From contig NC_018748.1 of NCBI RefSeq assembly GCF_000263195.1, positions 2,356,001 through 2,420,000 on the forward strand: 64,000 nt of DNA. The letters run 5' to 3'. Positions within the stretch are counted from its first letter, which is position 1. Every line of letters begins with the position of its first letter. The notes under the pieces are model-generated. The model made no database searches and was not told the DNA's origin. It saw only the letters and a program-made list of their open reading frames with translations. This DNA is from Emticicia oligotrophica DSM 17448. GTDB lineage: Bacteria > Bacteroidota > Bacteroidia > Cytophagales > Spirosomataceae. A program made the translations under genes and the position numbers. Positions 35,929-46,056 of the stretch are shown in pieces.

Positions 35929-36916
35929 AATGCTTGATTGCTTTCAAGGCTTCTTGACGAAGCTTTTGTGCTGTATGAAACTCTCCAGTGTGGCTCCAGC
36001 CCGGTGGCATAAATATATAAGCTATTTTATTTTTAAGGCCAGGTGCCGAACGTACATCTTTCCAAAGACTAAGAATCTCACCAAAATACACATCAGTAAA
36101 ACTGTTTGCATCTATCGGACGAGTGATACCATAATCTACTGGTACTTGCTCTTCTTCTTTTTGATAAGTTTTGAAAATTATATCCCAAACATTAATAATC
36201 GAACAAAAGTTGGTGTCCATGTATAAAGGGTTCCTACCGTGATGTACACGGTGGTGTGATGGTGTTAGAATAAATCTTTCTAGGAAACCTAATCTAGCGT
36301 TTTTAAGACTTCGCTCACTAATATGCACAAAAGCTCCCCAAATGCTATCAATAATCATAATTGTAAAAAGCATGAGCGGCTGTACGCCTAAAAGCATACA
36401 AAACATAGCTGCGAAAAACTCAGTGTAGAGGTTTTCAACAAAAAAAGTAGTAAGCGTGATAGACGCGTTTAAATCTTCTGAGGCATGGTGCACAGAATGG
36501 AAACACCATAATAGGCGGACTTTGTGCGTCAGGTAGTGTCGAATAAAATTATTTAGTTCATATACCAAATAGCTGTATATAAACCAATACCACGTTATAC
36601 TTGTATGAATAATGGCATACTTTTGGAAGATACCTATCGCAATAAGTAATACAGAAATACCTATTAATCTGCTCATTACTCTATTAGTAAGAATAATGAG
36701 AAATGGCACCTTATAGCTCTCTTTTCTGAACCCATGTTGAATGAACAACCATAGAATTTCAAAAATAATGATTAAGGGAGTAATAGGGGAAATGAATGTG
36801 AGAAAGCCCTCAAAGGTTAGTAATGCGTGATAATTGCCGGAATGGATGATATCTACCAAACCATTAATTCTAAAAAAAATTAAAAGTTCACTAATTAAAT
36901 CTTTAATTATACTCAT
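35927..36916 (-). CDS. Sterol desaturase / fatty-acid hydroxylase family protein
   Basis: Membrane di-iron oxygenase of the fatty acid hydroxylase superfamily, 329 residues with about four membrane segments. The histidine clusters that bind the two irons are present: H-Y-L-T-H, H-S-V-H-H and, later, S-H-H-R-V-H-H-G. Bacteroidota members hydroxylate or desaturate lipids such as carotenoids, hopanoids or fatty acids; the substrate is not decided. It is convergent with dacB and uses no clear promoter motif. Confidence 0.88.
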   Translation of the reverse strand: MSIIKDLISELLIFFRINGLVDIIHSGNYHALLTFEGFLTFISPITPLIIIFEILWLFIQHGFRKESYKVPFLIILTNRVMSRLIGISVLLIAIGIFQKYAIIHTSITWYWFIYSYLVYELNNFIRHYLTHKVRLLWCFHSVHHASEDLNASITLTTFFVENLYTEFFAAMFCMLLGVQPLMLFTIMIIDSIWGAFVHISERSLKNARLGFLERFILTPSHHRVHHGRNPLYMDTNFCSIINVWDIIFKTYQKEEEQVPVDYGITRPIDANSFTDVYFGEILSLWKDVRSAPGLKNKIAYIFMPPGWSHTGEFHTAQKLRQEALKAIKH

Positions 36917-37145
36917 TATAAGGAAAAGTGATTAGAAATACAACAGCAAAGTAACTATTCTTTAATAGTTACAAAATCGTTTAAACTTTAAATACTGACG
37001 TTTTTAGTTAGGAAAAGGTTGGATGACTTTTGCTTATTTGACATAAAAATAAGCAAAAGTAACTTTTGAGTAACTGATGATATGTAGTTTTTGTAACTAA
37101 ATTAATAAATTTTAATCTTTATTAATGAATTATTGGGTGAAATAG

Positions 37146-39992
37146 TCAATTTTTTAATTCCTCTTTAAGGAAATAACCTGTATAACTACCTTTTACCATT
37201 GCTACTTGTTCGGGTGTGCCTTCGCCTACAATAGTACCGCCTTTACTACCTCCTTCTGGGCCAACATCAATAATATGGTCGGCTACTTTTATCACATCAA
37301 GGTTGTGTTCAATGATGAGTACCGTATTACCCTTATCAGCTAATTTTTGTAAGACTTCAAGTAATTTTTGAATATCACGGAAATGTAAACCAGTGGTAGG
37401 TTCATCAAGAATATAAATGGTTTTGCCTGTATCTTTTTTCGAGAGTTCTTCTGCTAGTTTTACTCGTTGAGCTTCTCCTCCCGAAAGTGTAGTGGCGTGC
37501 TGTCCGAGCGTAATATAACCCAAACCTACCTCATTAAGAATTTGAACTTTTCTATTAATTTTCGGAATGCTCTCAAAAAACTCAACTGCTTGCTCAACGG
37601 TCATATCAAGCACATCAGCAATTGATTTTCCTTTGTATCTTACCTCTAAAGTTTCACGATTGAAACGTTTTCCTTTACAAGTTTCACAAGCTACGTGTAC
37701 ATCAGGCAAAAACTCCATTTCGATTTTTTTCATTCCTGCTCCTTCACAATCCTCACAACGGCCACCTTTTACATTGAAAGAAAAACGACCTGGCTTGTAA
37801 CCCCTAATTTTTGCTTCAGGAAGCTCAGCAAAAAGCGTTCGGATTTCTGAAAACATACCTGTATAGGTAGCAGGATTACTACGTGGTGTACGACCAATCG
37901 GACTTTGGTCAACTTCAATAACCTTATCTAAATGCTCTAAACCTTCAATGGCTTTATGAGAAAGAGGCTCTCTTTTGGCGTTATAAAAGTGTTTATTTAG
38001 TACAGGAAATAGGGTTTCATGAATCAAAGAAGACTTTCCACTTCCACTCACACCTGTTACACAAATCATTTTACCCAAAGGTAGTTTCAGCGTAACGTTT
38101 TTTAGGTTATGACCAGTAGCTCCTTTGATAACTAAAAATTTGCCATTTCCTTTACGGCGTTCGGCTGGAATTTCAATTTTTGAGCGTCCACTCAAATAAT
38201 CAGAGGTAATACTGCGATTCTCTATAAATTCTTTCGGTGTCCCTTTACCGACAATTGTACCCCCATGACGTCCAGCCCCCGGCCCTATATCAAGAATATA
38301 ATCTGATTCGAGCATCATGTCTTTGTCGTGTTCTACAACCAAAACCGTATTGCCTAAATCTCTTAAATCTTTCAGTGCTTGGATAAGTTTGACGTTATCT
38401 CTTTGGTGTAAACCAATACTTGGTTCATCCATGATATAAAGTACACCAACTAATTGCGTTCCAATTTGCGTAGCCAAACGAATACGCTGTGATTCTCCGC
38501 CTGACAGTGTGCGTAATGGACGATTTAGGGTAAGGTAATCTAATCCAATACCCATCAAGAATCCAATTCTTTTGCGAATTTCTTTCAAAATCTCCTTGGC
38601 AATAACATTCTGGCGGTCAGATAAGCGGGTTTCTAAATCAGTGAACCATTCCGATAATTCTCGGATGTCCATTTCGGCTAATTCAGCAATATTTCTTTGG
38701 GCAATTTTAAAGTGTAGTGACTCCTTTTTTAATCGTTGTCCTTCGCAATCTGGACAAGTCTTAATAACCAAAAAATCACGAACCCATTCTTGAATTTTAT
38801 CATTATCTGAATCTTGCTGACGTTTCAAAAATGTAATTACGCCCTCGAATGTAGAGTTCCATTCGGTGCCGGGATATTTTTTTGATGGAACAGGCAGTGG
38901 CGTTTCACTACCATAGAGAATTGTTTTGAGTGCTTCTTCTGGAATTTTCTCAATAGGTGTTGAAATATTTGATTTGTAGGCTTTCAAAATTACTTCTATT
39001 TGCTTGAAAATCCATAAATCACGGTATTCTCCTAATGGGGCGATTCCACCACGTGTAATACTCAAACTACGGTCAGGCATAATTGACTCTTCCGTAATTT
39101 CTTCGATAGTACCTAAACCATTACAAGTTGGACAAGCTCCATAAGGAGAGTTGAATGAAAAACTGTTAGGAGAAGGGTCTTCGTACGAAATTCCCGATTC
39201 GGGGTCGGTGAGATTTTGTGAAAAATATTGTGTTTGGTTATTGCTATCCAAAAGCATCATAGAGCCCTTGCCTTGTTTTAGGGCAATTCCTACCGATTGA
39301 CTCAAGCGATAGCGGTCTTCGATTTTTGGAACAACTCTATCAATAACAATCTCAATATCGTGAATTTTATAGCGGTCGAGTTGCATTTTAGGATTAATAT
39401 CGAGTATTTCTCCATCAACTCGCACCTTCGTAAAACCTAATTTTGCAATCTGTACAAAAAGCTCACGATAATGACCTTTACGCCCTTTTACGATTGGAGC
39501 AAGTAATATAACCTTCTGATTTTCAAATTGTTGAAGTATTTGGTCAATGATTTGGTCTTGCGTTTGCTTAACCATTCGATTGCCAGTTATATAACTAAAG
39601 GCCTCACCAGCACGAGCATAAAACAAACGTAAGAAATCATAGATTTCGGTGGTAGTGCCAACAGTTGAACGAGGGTTTTTAGAAGTTGTTTTTTGTTCAA
39701 TAGAAATAACTGGCGAAAGCCCATTGATTTTATCTACATCGGGGCGTTCCATATTTCCAATAAAACTACGAGCATACGCCGAAAAGCTCTCCATGTAGCG
39801 GCGTTGTCCCTCAGCATAGATGGTATCAAAAGCCAAAGATGATTTACCGCTGCCCGAGATACCCGTAATTACCACTAATTTATTACGTGGGATAATTGCA
39901 TCAATATTTTTGAGATTGTGTTCTCTCGCACCTAATACTTCTATTTGTTCGTAGCCCGTTAGGTCTATGTCGTTCAGTTTTTTATCGCTCAC
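37146..39992 (-). CDS. uvrA: Excinuclease ABC subunit A
   Basis: Damage-recognition ATPase of nucleotide excision repair. It has 948 residues with two ABC modules: Walker A G-I-S-G-S-G-K-S near residue 42 and G-V-S-G-S-G-K-S in the second half; signature L-S-G-G-E in each; zinc sites C-P-T-C and C-E-D-C ... C-E-T-C. Start: the frame begins with GTG at 39992 (V-S-D-K-K-L-N-D); no ATG is available in frame before the conserved region. A -7-like TATCTTTG lies 23 bp upstream. Confidence 0.97.
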   Translation of the reverse strand: MSDKKLNDIDLTGYEQIEVLGAREHNLKNIDAIIPRNKLVVITGISGSGKSSLAFDTIYAEGQRRYMESFSAYARSFIGNMERPDVDKINGLSPVISIEQKTTSKNPRSTVGTTTEIYDFLRLFYARAGEAFSYITGNRMVKQTQDQIIDQILQQFENQKVILLAPIVKGRKGHYRELFVQIAKLGFTKVRVDGEILDINPKMQLDRYKIHDIEIVIDRVVPKIEDRYRLSQSVGIALKQGKGSMMLLDSNNQTQYFSQNLTDPESGISYEDPSPNSFSFNSPYGACPTCNGLGTIEEITEESIMPDRSLSITRGGIAPLGEYRDLWIFKQIEVILKAYKSNISTPIEKIPEEALKTILYGSETPLPVPSKKYPGTEWNSTFEGVITFLKRQQDSDNDKIQEWVRDFLVIKTCPDCEGQRLKKESLHFKIAQRNIAELAEMDIRELSEWFTDLETRLSDRQNVIAKEILKEIRKRIGFLMGIGLDYLTLNRPLRTLSGGESQRIRLATQIGTQLVGVLYIMDEPSIGLHQRDNVKLIQALKDLRDLGNTVLVVEHDKDMMLESDYILDIGPGAGRHGGTIVGKGTPKEFIENRSITSDYLSGRSKIEIPAERRKGNGKFLVIKGATGHNLKNVTLKLPLGKMICVTGVSGSGKSSLIHETLFPVLNKHFYNAKREPLSHKAIEGLEHLDKVIEVDQSPIGRTPRSNPATYTGMFSEIRTLFAELPEAKIRGYKPGRFSFNVKGGRCEDCEGAGMKKIEMEFLPDVHVACETCKGKRFNRETLEVRYKGKSIADVLDMTVEQAVEFFESIPKINRKVQILNEVGLGYITLGQHATTLSGGEAQRVKLAEELSKKDTGKTIYILDEPTTGLHFRDIQKLLEVLQKLADKGNTVLIIEHNLDVIKVADHIIDVGPEGGSKGGTIVGEGTPEQVAMVKGSYTGYFLKEELKN

Positions 39993-40014
39993 TATTTTTT
40001 TGCCTTTTTTTATA

Positions 40015-40022
40015 CAAAGATA
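40015..40022 (-). promoter_or_regulatory. Candidate -7 promoter element for uvrA
   Basis: The minus strand reads TATCTTTG, an exact TAnnTTTG match 23 bp before the GTG start. Confidence 0.5.
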
Positions 40023-40050
40023 ACGAAAAAAGCGGGGTGGAGGTTCAGAA

Positions 40051-40086
40051 AATAAAAAGCCATTGCTCCAAAAGAGTAATGGCTTT
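40051..40086 (-). terminator. Intrinsic terminator of dxs
   Basis: AAAGCCATTGCTC (40056-40068) pairs with GAGTAATGGCTTT (40074-40086) with one wobble pair. On the minus strand the stem is followed by TTTTTATTTTC. Confidence 0.85.
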
Positions 40087-40118
40087 AAATGCTATAAAAT
40101 ATTCTTTATTACTGAGGT

Positions 40119-42050
40119 CTAAATCAAAACAGTACTTGCGGCTAACTCGCGTACGGCCATGGCTATACCTTCTGAGTCGAAGCCACATTCGCGTTGGAGC
40201 TCGATTTGTTCGCCATGTTCAACAATACGGTCAGGAATTCCCAAGCGTTTTACTTTGGCTGTATAACCATTATCAATCATAAATTCTAATACGGCACTTC
40301 CCATACCACCCTGTAAGCAGCCATCTTCAACCGTTACTACACGGTCGAATTTCTGGAAAACCTCATGTAGCATGGCTTCATCGAGAGGTTTTACAAAACG
40401 GAGGTCGTAATGAGCGGGATTTAAGCCTTCTTTTTCAAGTATTTCGCAAGCTTTTACTGCATAATTACCTATATGTCCAATTGTAAGAATGGCTACTTCT
40501 TCTCCATCTTTTATCTTTCTACCTTTACCTATTTCAAGCTTTTGGAATGGTCGTTTCCAATCGGGCATTACACCTTCTCCCCTTGGGTAGCGAATCGTGA
40601 AGGCAGTTTTTAATTTTTGAGTTTCTTCCAATTGGAAAGTGTACATCAAATTACGAAGTTCTTCTTCATTCATCGGCGATGCTACCACCATATTCGGAAT
40701 ACAACGCATATATGCAATATCATAAGCTCCGTGGTGCGTCGGGCCATCGGCTCCCGCAAAACCTGCACGGTCAAGACAGAAGATTACTGGTAATTGCTGT
40801 AAGCACACATCATGAATGACTTGGTCGTAGGCACGCTGCATGAAACTTGAGTAGATATTACAATAAACAACCAAGTCACGCGTGGCCATACCCGCCGAGA
40901 ATGTCACGGCATGTTGCTCCGCAATTCCCACATCGAATGCACGGTCTGGCATGGCCTTCATCATGATATTTAATGAAGAACCCGATGGCATGGCAGGAGT
41001 AACACCTACAATTTTGCTATTTTTTTCGGCCAATTCCACAATTGTATTTCCAAATACATCTTGGTATTTAGGTGGCATTGGTCTATCGTATACTTTCTTT
41101 TGAATAACGCCCGTTACTTTATCGAATAAACCTGGTGCGTGCCATTTGGTTTGTTCTTTTTCGGCAGGGGCATAACCTTTACCTTTTACTGTAAGGCAAT
41201 GTAGAATTTTAGGCCCTGGAATATTTTTTAAGTCTTCTAAAACACTAACTAGATGGTCGATATCGTGGCCATCAATTGGGCCGAAGTAACGTAAATTTAA
41301 AGCCTCAAAGAAATTACTCTGACTAAGCAAAGCCCCCTTCATTGCATTCTCTATTTTGGCTACAATTTTTCTGGCACTGTTACCAAAAGTACTCATTTTG
41401 CCTAAAAGTTGCCAAACGTCATCTTTTACGTTGTTATATGTTTTTGAGGTAGTAATATCGGTCAGGTATTCTTTCAATGCTCCAACGTTCGGGTCGATGG
41501 CCATGCAATTATCATTCAAGATAATCAATACATTGGCATCCTTCAATGCTCCAGCATGATTCATTCCTTCGAATGCCATACCCGCTGTCATCGAGCCATC
41601 ACCAATAATGGCAATGTGTTGACGCTGTTTTTCGCCATTGTGATTCGAGCCAACAGCCATACCAACAGCTGCCGAAATAGAAGTGGAAGAGTGGCCTACG
41701 CCAAAGGCATCATATTCACTTTCTTTTCTTTTTGGAAAACCAGAAATTCCCCCATAAACTCGGTTAGTATGAAATATTTCACGACGACCCGTTAGGATTT
41801 TATGTCCGTAAGCTTGATGACCTACATCCCAAACGAGTTGGTCATCGGGAGTATTAAAAACATAGTGAAGTGCAACGGTAAGTTCGACAACACCTAAGCT
41901 TGAGCTAAAGTGTCCTCCATAAACCGAAACCATATCAATAATGTATTGGCGGAGTTCGTCGGCTACTTGAGGTAGTTTGTTGCGGTCAACTTTTCTTAAA
42001 TCAGCAGGAATGTTGATGTCTTTTAATATATCACCGGGCGTTATGAGCAT
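40119..42050 (-). CDS. dxs: 1-deoxy-D-xylulose-5-phosphate synthase
   Basis: Thiamine-pyrophosphate enzyme that joins pyruvate and glyceraldehyde 3-phosphate, the first step of the MEP isoprenoid pathway. It has 643 residues: transketolase-type TPP motif G-D-G-S-M-T-A-G-M-A-F-E-G-M-N-H near residue 160, the central pyrimidine-binding domain with G-I-A-E-Q-H-A-V, and the C-terminal transketolase domain. A -7-like element lies upstream at 42199-42206. It needs the cofactor whose import may be run by the TPP-riboswitch receptor 6 kb away. Confidence 0.97.
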   Translation of the reverse strand: MLITPGDILKDINIPADLRKVDRNKLPQVADELRQYIIDMVSVYGGHFSSSLGVVELTVALHYVFNTPDDQLVWDVGHQAYGHKILTGRREIFHTNRVYGGISGFPKRKESEYDAFGVGHSSTSISAAVGMAVGSNHNGEKQRQHIAIIGDGSMTAGMAFEGMNHAGALKDANVLIILNDNCMAIDPNVGALKEYLTDITTSKTYNNVKDDVWQLLGKMSTFGNSARKIVAKIENAMKGALLSQSNFFEALNLRYFGPIDGHDIDHLVSVLEDLKNIPGPKILHCLTVKGKGYAPAEKEQTKWHAPGLFDKVTGVIQKKVYDRPMPPKYQDVFGNTIVELAEKNSKIVGVTPAMPSGSSLNIMMKAMPDRAFDVGIAEQHAVTFSAGMATRDLVVYCNIYSSFMQRAYDQVIHDVCLQQLPVIFCLDRAGFAGADGPTHHGAYDIAYMRCIPNMVVASPMNEEELRNLMYTFQLEETQKLKTAFTIRYPRGEGVMPDWKRPFQKLEIGKGRKIKDGEEVAILTIGHIGNYAVKACEILEKEGLNPAHYDLRFVKPLDEAMLHEVFQKFDRVVTVEDGCLQGGMGSAVLEFMIDNGYTAKVKRLGIPDRIVEHGEQIELQRECGFDSEGIAMAVRELAASTVLI

Positions 42051-42198
42051 ATCTTTTGACCAATTAAGGTTAGATTGTCTTTCTAAAACTGAACACAGTT
42101 AAAATTGTTTAGTTCTAAATAACAATTTTACGTATGACATGATGTAAATTCTCTTGAACTTGAAGTTGTGCTTGTTTTTTGAAGTGCAAATTAAGTTA

Positions 42199-42206
42199 CA
42201 AATGTA
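42199..42206 (-). promoter_or_regulatory. Candidate -7 promoter element upstream of dxs
   Basis: The minus strand reads TACATTTG in the gap between the rhomboid stop and dxs, about 150 bp before the dxs ATG. Confidence 0.4.
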
Positions 42207-42223
42207 CGGAAAATTTAGAAATA

Positions 42224-43147
42224 TTAATCTTTCTTTTGGCTCGCTCGGTAGAGTTTTTGCTTTTCTTCCTTCGTAAGACTTTCATAGCCTGACTTCCCAA
42301 TTTTGTCTAATATAGCATCTACCTCATCTTGGTCAGGGAAATAATTAGGGTCGAGATTAGTTCCTCCACTATTTTTACTTGCAACTGTTGTTTCGCTGTA
42401 ACGTCTTTGCGGAATTTTTACCTTAGGTTTTGGTCGCCACAGTCTTCCCCACCATTCACTTACAGCTTCGATTGGGCTACCCAAATCAACGCCTCTACGA
42501 AGAAAATAAATATAAAAATAACCAGAAATGGCACCTCCTAAATGTGATATACCGCTGCTTGGCATTATGAACGAAAGAATTAAGAAGAACCAAGCTACGT
42601 AACGAATTTTGATTAAGACAATTCCGAAAAGATAAAACTCATATTCGGGTAGTAAGGCTACTGCTGCAAACATTACGGCATAAACAGCGGCCGAAGCCCC
42701 CAAAATTGTAGGCGTAATATTATTTAAGTTTAAAGAGCCAGACTGGTTGGCTAAAGCAATAAGATTATAAATTGTAATGTAGAATAATCCACTCAAAATA
42801 CCTCCAATCAGATAAATGTTTAAGAGTTTTCGGCTTCCAATAAATTCTTGCACTAAAGTTCCAAACCAAAAGAAGGTTAGCATATTGAATAGCAAATGCA
42901 AGAAACCGTAGTGGGTGAAGCAATAGGTAACGATTGTCCAAGGTTTGCGTATGAACTGCTTTACGGGGGCAATCAAATCGAAGTTGCTACTCAGTAATTC
43001 GCTTATTCTATCACCATTTGGGGTGAAGGAGAAAATAAAATTTATGATAATTAAAGACAAAAAAACTCCTGTATTGATAAGCATGAGCTGTATCAAGGTA
43101 TTTCCTTTTTTGAAAGGAGCTTTGATGTCGTCAATAAAACTTGCCAC
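42224..43147 (-). CDS. Rhomboid-family intramembrane serine protease with cytosolic tail
   Basis: A 307-residue membrane protease with about six segments. The rhomboid features are H-Y-G-F-L-H-L-L-F-N (Asn/His loop), the nucleophile G-A-S-A-A-V-Y-A, and the His partner H-L-G-G-A-I-S-G. After the last segment comes a soluble tail of about 80 residues rich in Lys/Glu (Y-F-P-D-Q-D-E-V-D-A-I-L-D-K-I-G), typical of Bacteroidota rhomboids. The start is GTG at 43147, 2 bp after the stop of the neighbouring rhomboid, so translation is probably coupled. Confidence 0.9.
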   Translation of the reverse strand: MASFIDDIKAPFKKGNTLIQLMLINTGVFLSLIIINFIFSFTPNGDRISELLSSNFDLIAPVKQFIRKPWTIVTYCFTHYGFLHLLFNMLTFFWFGTLVQEFIGSRKLLNIYLIGGILSGLFYITIYNLIALANQSGSLNLNNITPTILGASAAVYAVMFAAVALLPEYEFYLFGIVLIKIRYVAWFFLILSFIMPSSGISHLGGAISGYFYIYFLRRGVDLGSPIEAVSEWWGRLWRPKPKVKIPQRRYSETTVASKNSGGTNLDPNYFPDQDEVDAILDKIGKSGYESLTKEEKQKLYRASQKKD

Positions 43148-43149
43148 TT

Positions 43150-43788
43150 TTAATAAAATCTATCTTTTTTCTTGTTCCAGTAGTTTATCAACAGAATACC
43201 AAAAATTAAGCCGCCAATGTGAGCAAAATGAGCCACTCCCGGCATTATACTATATATGCCTGAGAAAATTTCGAAAAGTGCATATAAAGATACTAAATAT
43301 TTCGCTTTTATAGGAATTGGCAATGGAAATATTATCATTTCGGTATTAGGGAATAATCGTGCGAATGCTCCCAACATACCAAAAATTGCTCCCGAAGCCC
43401 CAACCATTGGAATACTCATCATCATGGTGTATTCTGGAGAGTCGATTGGGAGTTGAGAAATCTCATATAAGTTTACCACACCATGTAAAACGCAAGCACC
43501 GATACCCGATACAAGGTATAGCGTAAGAAACCTTTTACTTCCTAAAAAATGCTCAAGCATTGGGCCGAACATATACAAACCAAACATATTACTAAAAATG
43601 TGCCCAGTACCGCCATGCAAAAACATATAAGTGAAAATTTGCACGGGGTTGAAAAGCCCCATTTCATACAGCGAAAAATTATGATAGCCGAAAATACCGG
43701 CTAAATCGATTCGTAGGATATGCTGTATGACATAAACAACAATGTTTATAATCAGCAAGTTACGAACTATAGGTGTAACCTGATACAT
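43150..43788 (-). CDS. Rhomboid-family intramembrane serine protease
   Basis: A 212-residue rhomboid with the G-G-T-G-H-I-F-S-N loop, nucleophile V-G-A-S-G-A-I-F-G and catalytic His in A-H-I-G-G-L-I-F-G. It is shorter than its neighbour and has no C-terminal tail. The two rhomboid genes are directly adjacent and probably co-transcribed, after mutL on the same strand (40 bp). Substrates of either protease are unknown. Confidence 0.92.
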   Translation of the reverse strand: MYQVTPIVRNLLIINIVVYVIQHILRIDLAGIFGYHNFSLYEMGLFNPVQIFTYMFLHGGTGHIFSNMFGLYMFGPMLEHFLGSKRFLTLYLVSGIGACVLHGVVNLYEISQLPIDSPEYTMMMSIPMVGASGAIFGMLGAFARLFPNTEMIIFPLPIPIKAKYLVSLYALFEIFSGIYSIMPGVAHFAHIGGLIFGILLINYWNKKKDRFY

Positions 43789-43828
43789 ACTTTAATTTTT
43801 TGTTTAGCTTTTTCGTTAAAAAAGGCTT

Positions 43829-45730
43829 TTACTTTCTAGTAAGAAGTTCAGCCAACTGGTCTAACGATAAAATCGACATAATTGGTTCACCATTGGGTGT
43901 ATAACTCGGAACTGCCGTTTCAAAAAGCTGATGAATTAATAAATTTATTTCGATTTTTGAAAGTTCTCCAACATATTTTGAAGATGAACGTTTCGAAAAT
44001 GAGCGTGCTACGTTTTCAACCCTATCTAATTGCAATTCAGCTTGATTTACTTTGTATTGCTGAACTAAACCCTCAAAAATCTCTTTTTCGTTTTCTTCCT
44101 GCACTTCTGGTGGTACACCATTGATTTTGATGGTATGCTGCCCAAATTCTTCAAACGAAAACCCTAAAGCTTTAATTTCGTCTTGAATTTCCATGACTAA
44201 CAGAAAATCAAGCGGACTAAAGTCGAGTGTTTTCGGGAAAAGTAGTTGTTGTGTAAACGATTTTTTGTTTTTTAAATTGTTATAATATTTCTCATACAAA
44301 ATTCGCTCATAGGCCGCTCTTTGGTCAATGAGCATCATACCACTCTTGGCTTGTGCCACAATATAACGATTCTGTATTTGAATAGCGGTTATTTCTTGTA
44401 ATTCGGCAATATGACGACTCTCATCTGCAATATCATTCGCCTTGCTTCCAACAGTAAACGGTTCGTGCTCAAAACTTAAACTCGACTGATTATTTGGTTT
44501 AAAACTCTCTAAACCATCGAAAAGTTTTCGCCAGTTTTGTGAATTAGACTTTTCTACATAATTATCATCACGTTCTTTAGAAGCTTGATAATTATGTGGT
44601 TGGGTGCGAGCATTCTCGAAATCGGCAATGCCAGAAACGCTTGGGTTAATGCTTGATTGACTTGGTAAATCGCTAAAACGATTGGTACTTGTTAAATTAC
44701 CAAAATTAATATCCGACTCGAAGTCAAGACTTGGCGTAAGGTTATAAACACCAATGGCACGCCTTACAGCCGAACGGATAATTGCATAAATTGCCCGTTC
44801 ATCATCGAATTTGATTTCAGTTTTGGTTGGATGAATATTGATATCAACGTGTGAAGGGTCAATGTCAATAAATAAAACATAAAATGGGCTACTTCCTTCG
44901 GGAATTGTAGATTCGAAGGCACTTAATATTGCATGGTGTAAATAACTATGCTTAATAAAGCGTTTATTTACAAAGAAAAATTGTTCGCCACGACCTTTCT
45001 TAGCCGATTCTGGTTTTCCAACGTATCCCGAAATATTCACAAAAGGCGTTTCTTCTTCACAGCCCGCTAATTGTTCACGGTATGATTTCCCGAAAATATC
45101 AATAATTCGGCGGCTTAGTTTTCCTACTGGAAGATTGTAAACCTCTACGTCATTATGGTAAAGTGTAAATGCTACTTCGGGGTGAGCCAACGCTACTCTT
45201 TGAAACTCGTCGAGGATATGTTTCATCTCGACAGGGTTTGATTTTAGGAAATTCCTACGAGCAGGAACATTGAAAAAGAGATTTTTTACTTGAAAATTTG
45301 TTCCCTTAGGGCATGAAACTGATTCTTGCGATTTGAGCTCTGAGCCTTCTATCCGAATCATAGTTCCTACTTCATCTATCATCCTACGTGTACGCAACTC
45401 AACTTGGGCAATCGCTGCAATCGAAGCAAGAGCTTCGCCACGAAAACCCATCGTGAGAATAGAGAATAAGTCATCAGCCGTACGGATTTTTGAAGTAGCG
45501 TGTCGTTCGAAACTCATACGAGCATCGGTAGCCGACATTCCGATTCCATCATCAATTACTTGAATGAGGGTGCGTCCAGCATCTTTCACAATTAACTGAA
45601 TATTACTGGCACGGGCATCAATCGAATTTTCTAAAAGTTCTTTCACCACCGATGCTGGTCGCTGCACAACTTCTCCCGCCGCAATCTGGTTGGCAATAGA
45701 ATCGGGTAGTAAATGAATAATATCAAGCAT
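43829..45730 (-). CDS. mutL: DNA mismatch repair protein MutL
   Basis: A 633-residue mismatch repair ATPase. The N-terminal GHKL domain has E-L-L-E-N-S-I-D-A, D-D-G-I-G-M and G-F-R-G-E-A-L-A-S-I. After a low-complexity linker (about residues 330-430) the C-terminal dimerisation domain has the segment D-Q-R-A-A-Y-E-R-I-L-Y-E. This aligns with the endonuclease motif DQHAxxExxxxE but has Arg for His, and the usual C-P-H-G-R-P end motif reads T-P-N-G-E-P. Nicking activity is therefore uncertain. Confidence 0.94.
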   Translation of the reverse strand: MLDIIHLLPDSIANQIAAGEVVQRPASVVKELLENSIDARASNIQLIVKDAGRTLIQVIDDGIGMSATDARMSFERHATSKIRTADDLFSILTMGFRGEALASIAAIAQVELRTRRMIDEVGTMIRIEGSELKSQESVSCPKGTNFQVKNLFFNVPARRNFLKSNPVEMKHILDEFQRVALAHPEVAFTLYHNDVEVYNLPVGKLSRRIIDIFGKSYREQLAGCEEETPFVNISGYVGKPESAKKGRGEQFFFVNKRFIKHSYLHHAILSAFESTIPEGSSPFYVLFIDIDPSHVDINIHPTKTEIKFDDERAIYAIIRSAVRRAIGVYNLTPSLDFESDINFGNLTSTNRFSDLPSQSSINPSVSGIADFENARTQPHNYQASKERDDNYVEKSNSQNWRKLFDGLESFKPNNQSSLSFEHEPFTVGSKANDIADESRHIAELQEITAIQIQNRYIVAQAKSGMMLIDQRAAYERILYEKYYNNLKNKKSFTQQLLFPKTLDFSPLDFLLVMEIQDEIKALGFSFEEFGQHTIKINGVPPEVQEENEKEIFEGLVQQYKVNQAELQLDRVENVARSFSKRSSSKYVGELSKIEINLLIHQLFETAVPSYTPNGEPIMSILSLDQLAELLTRK

Positions 45731-46056
45731 TGGTATAATCTCAAAAAAACTATTAGCAATTCAAGGTCTGATTCTCTCAGAAGCCTTGATTAAGAAATGT
45801 AAAACAGGTTTGAAATGTGCAAACCATCATATTTTAAACACACTAAATCTAAAAACTGTTCGCCTGATGCAAAATTGCCCTTTTTCGAGGTGAAATCATT
45901 AAATATTCTTTACTTTTTTTTTGAAAAACACTTTTGTGCATGTTTTAATCGGAAAATGAGTCAAATATTTATCAGTTATATATTTTTTATACCGAACTTT
46001 TCGATGATTGAATCTTGTTTGCGAGTAGAGTATTTAACCTCTAAAATCTAATAAAA
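45731..46056. other. Intergenic region between mutL and the DUF2911 gene
   Basis: No real gene is seen. Two short frames exist but have no coding character. The plus-strand stretch T-C-T-T-G-T-T-T-G-C at about 46012-46021 is a poor match to a -7 box for the DUF2911 gene. No strong hairpin was found. Confidence 0.4.

Noticed and set aside
40037-40282. 81-residue plus-strand frame at the end of dxs
   Set aside because: It overlaps dxs and its terminator on the other strand; a shadow frame.
45815-46051. 78-residue plus-strand frame before the DUF2911 gene
   Set aside because: No recognisable motif, odd composition and no start context; probably intergenic.
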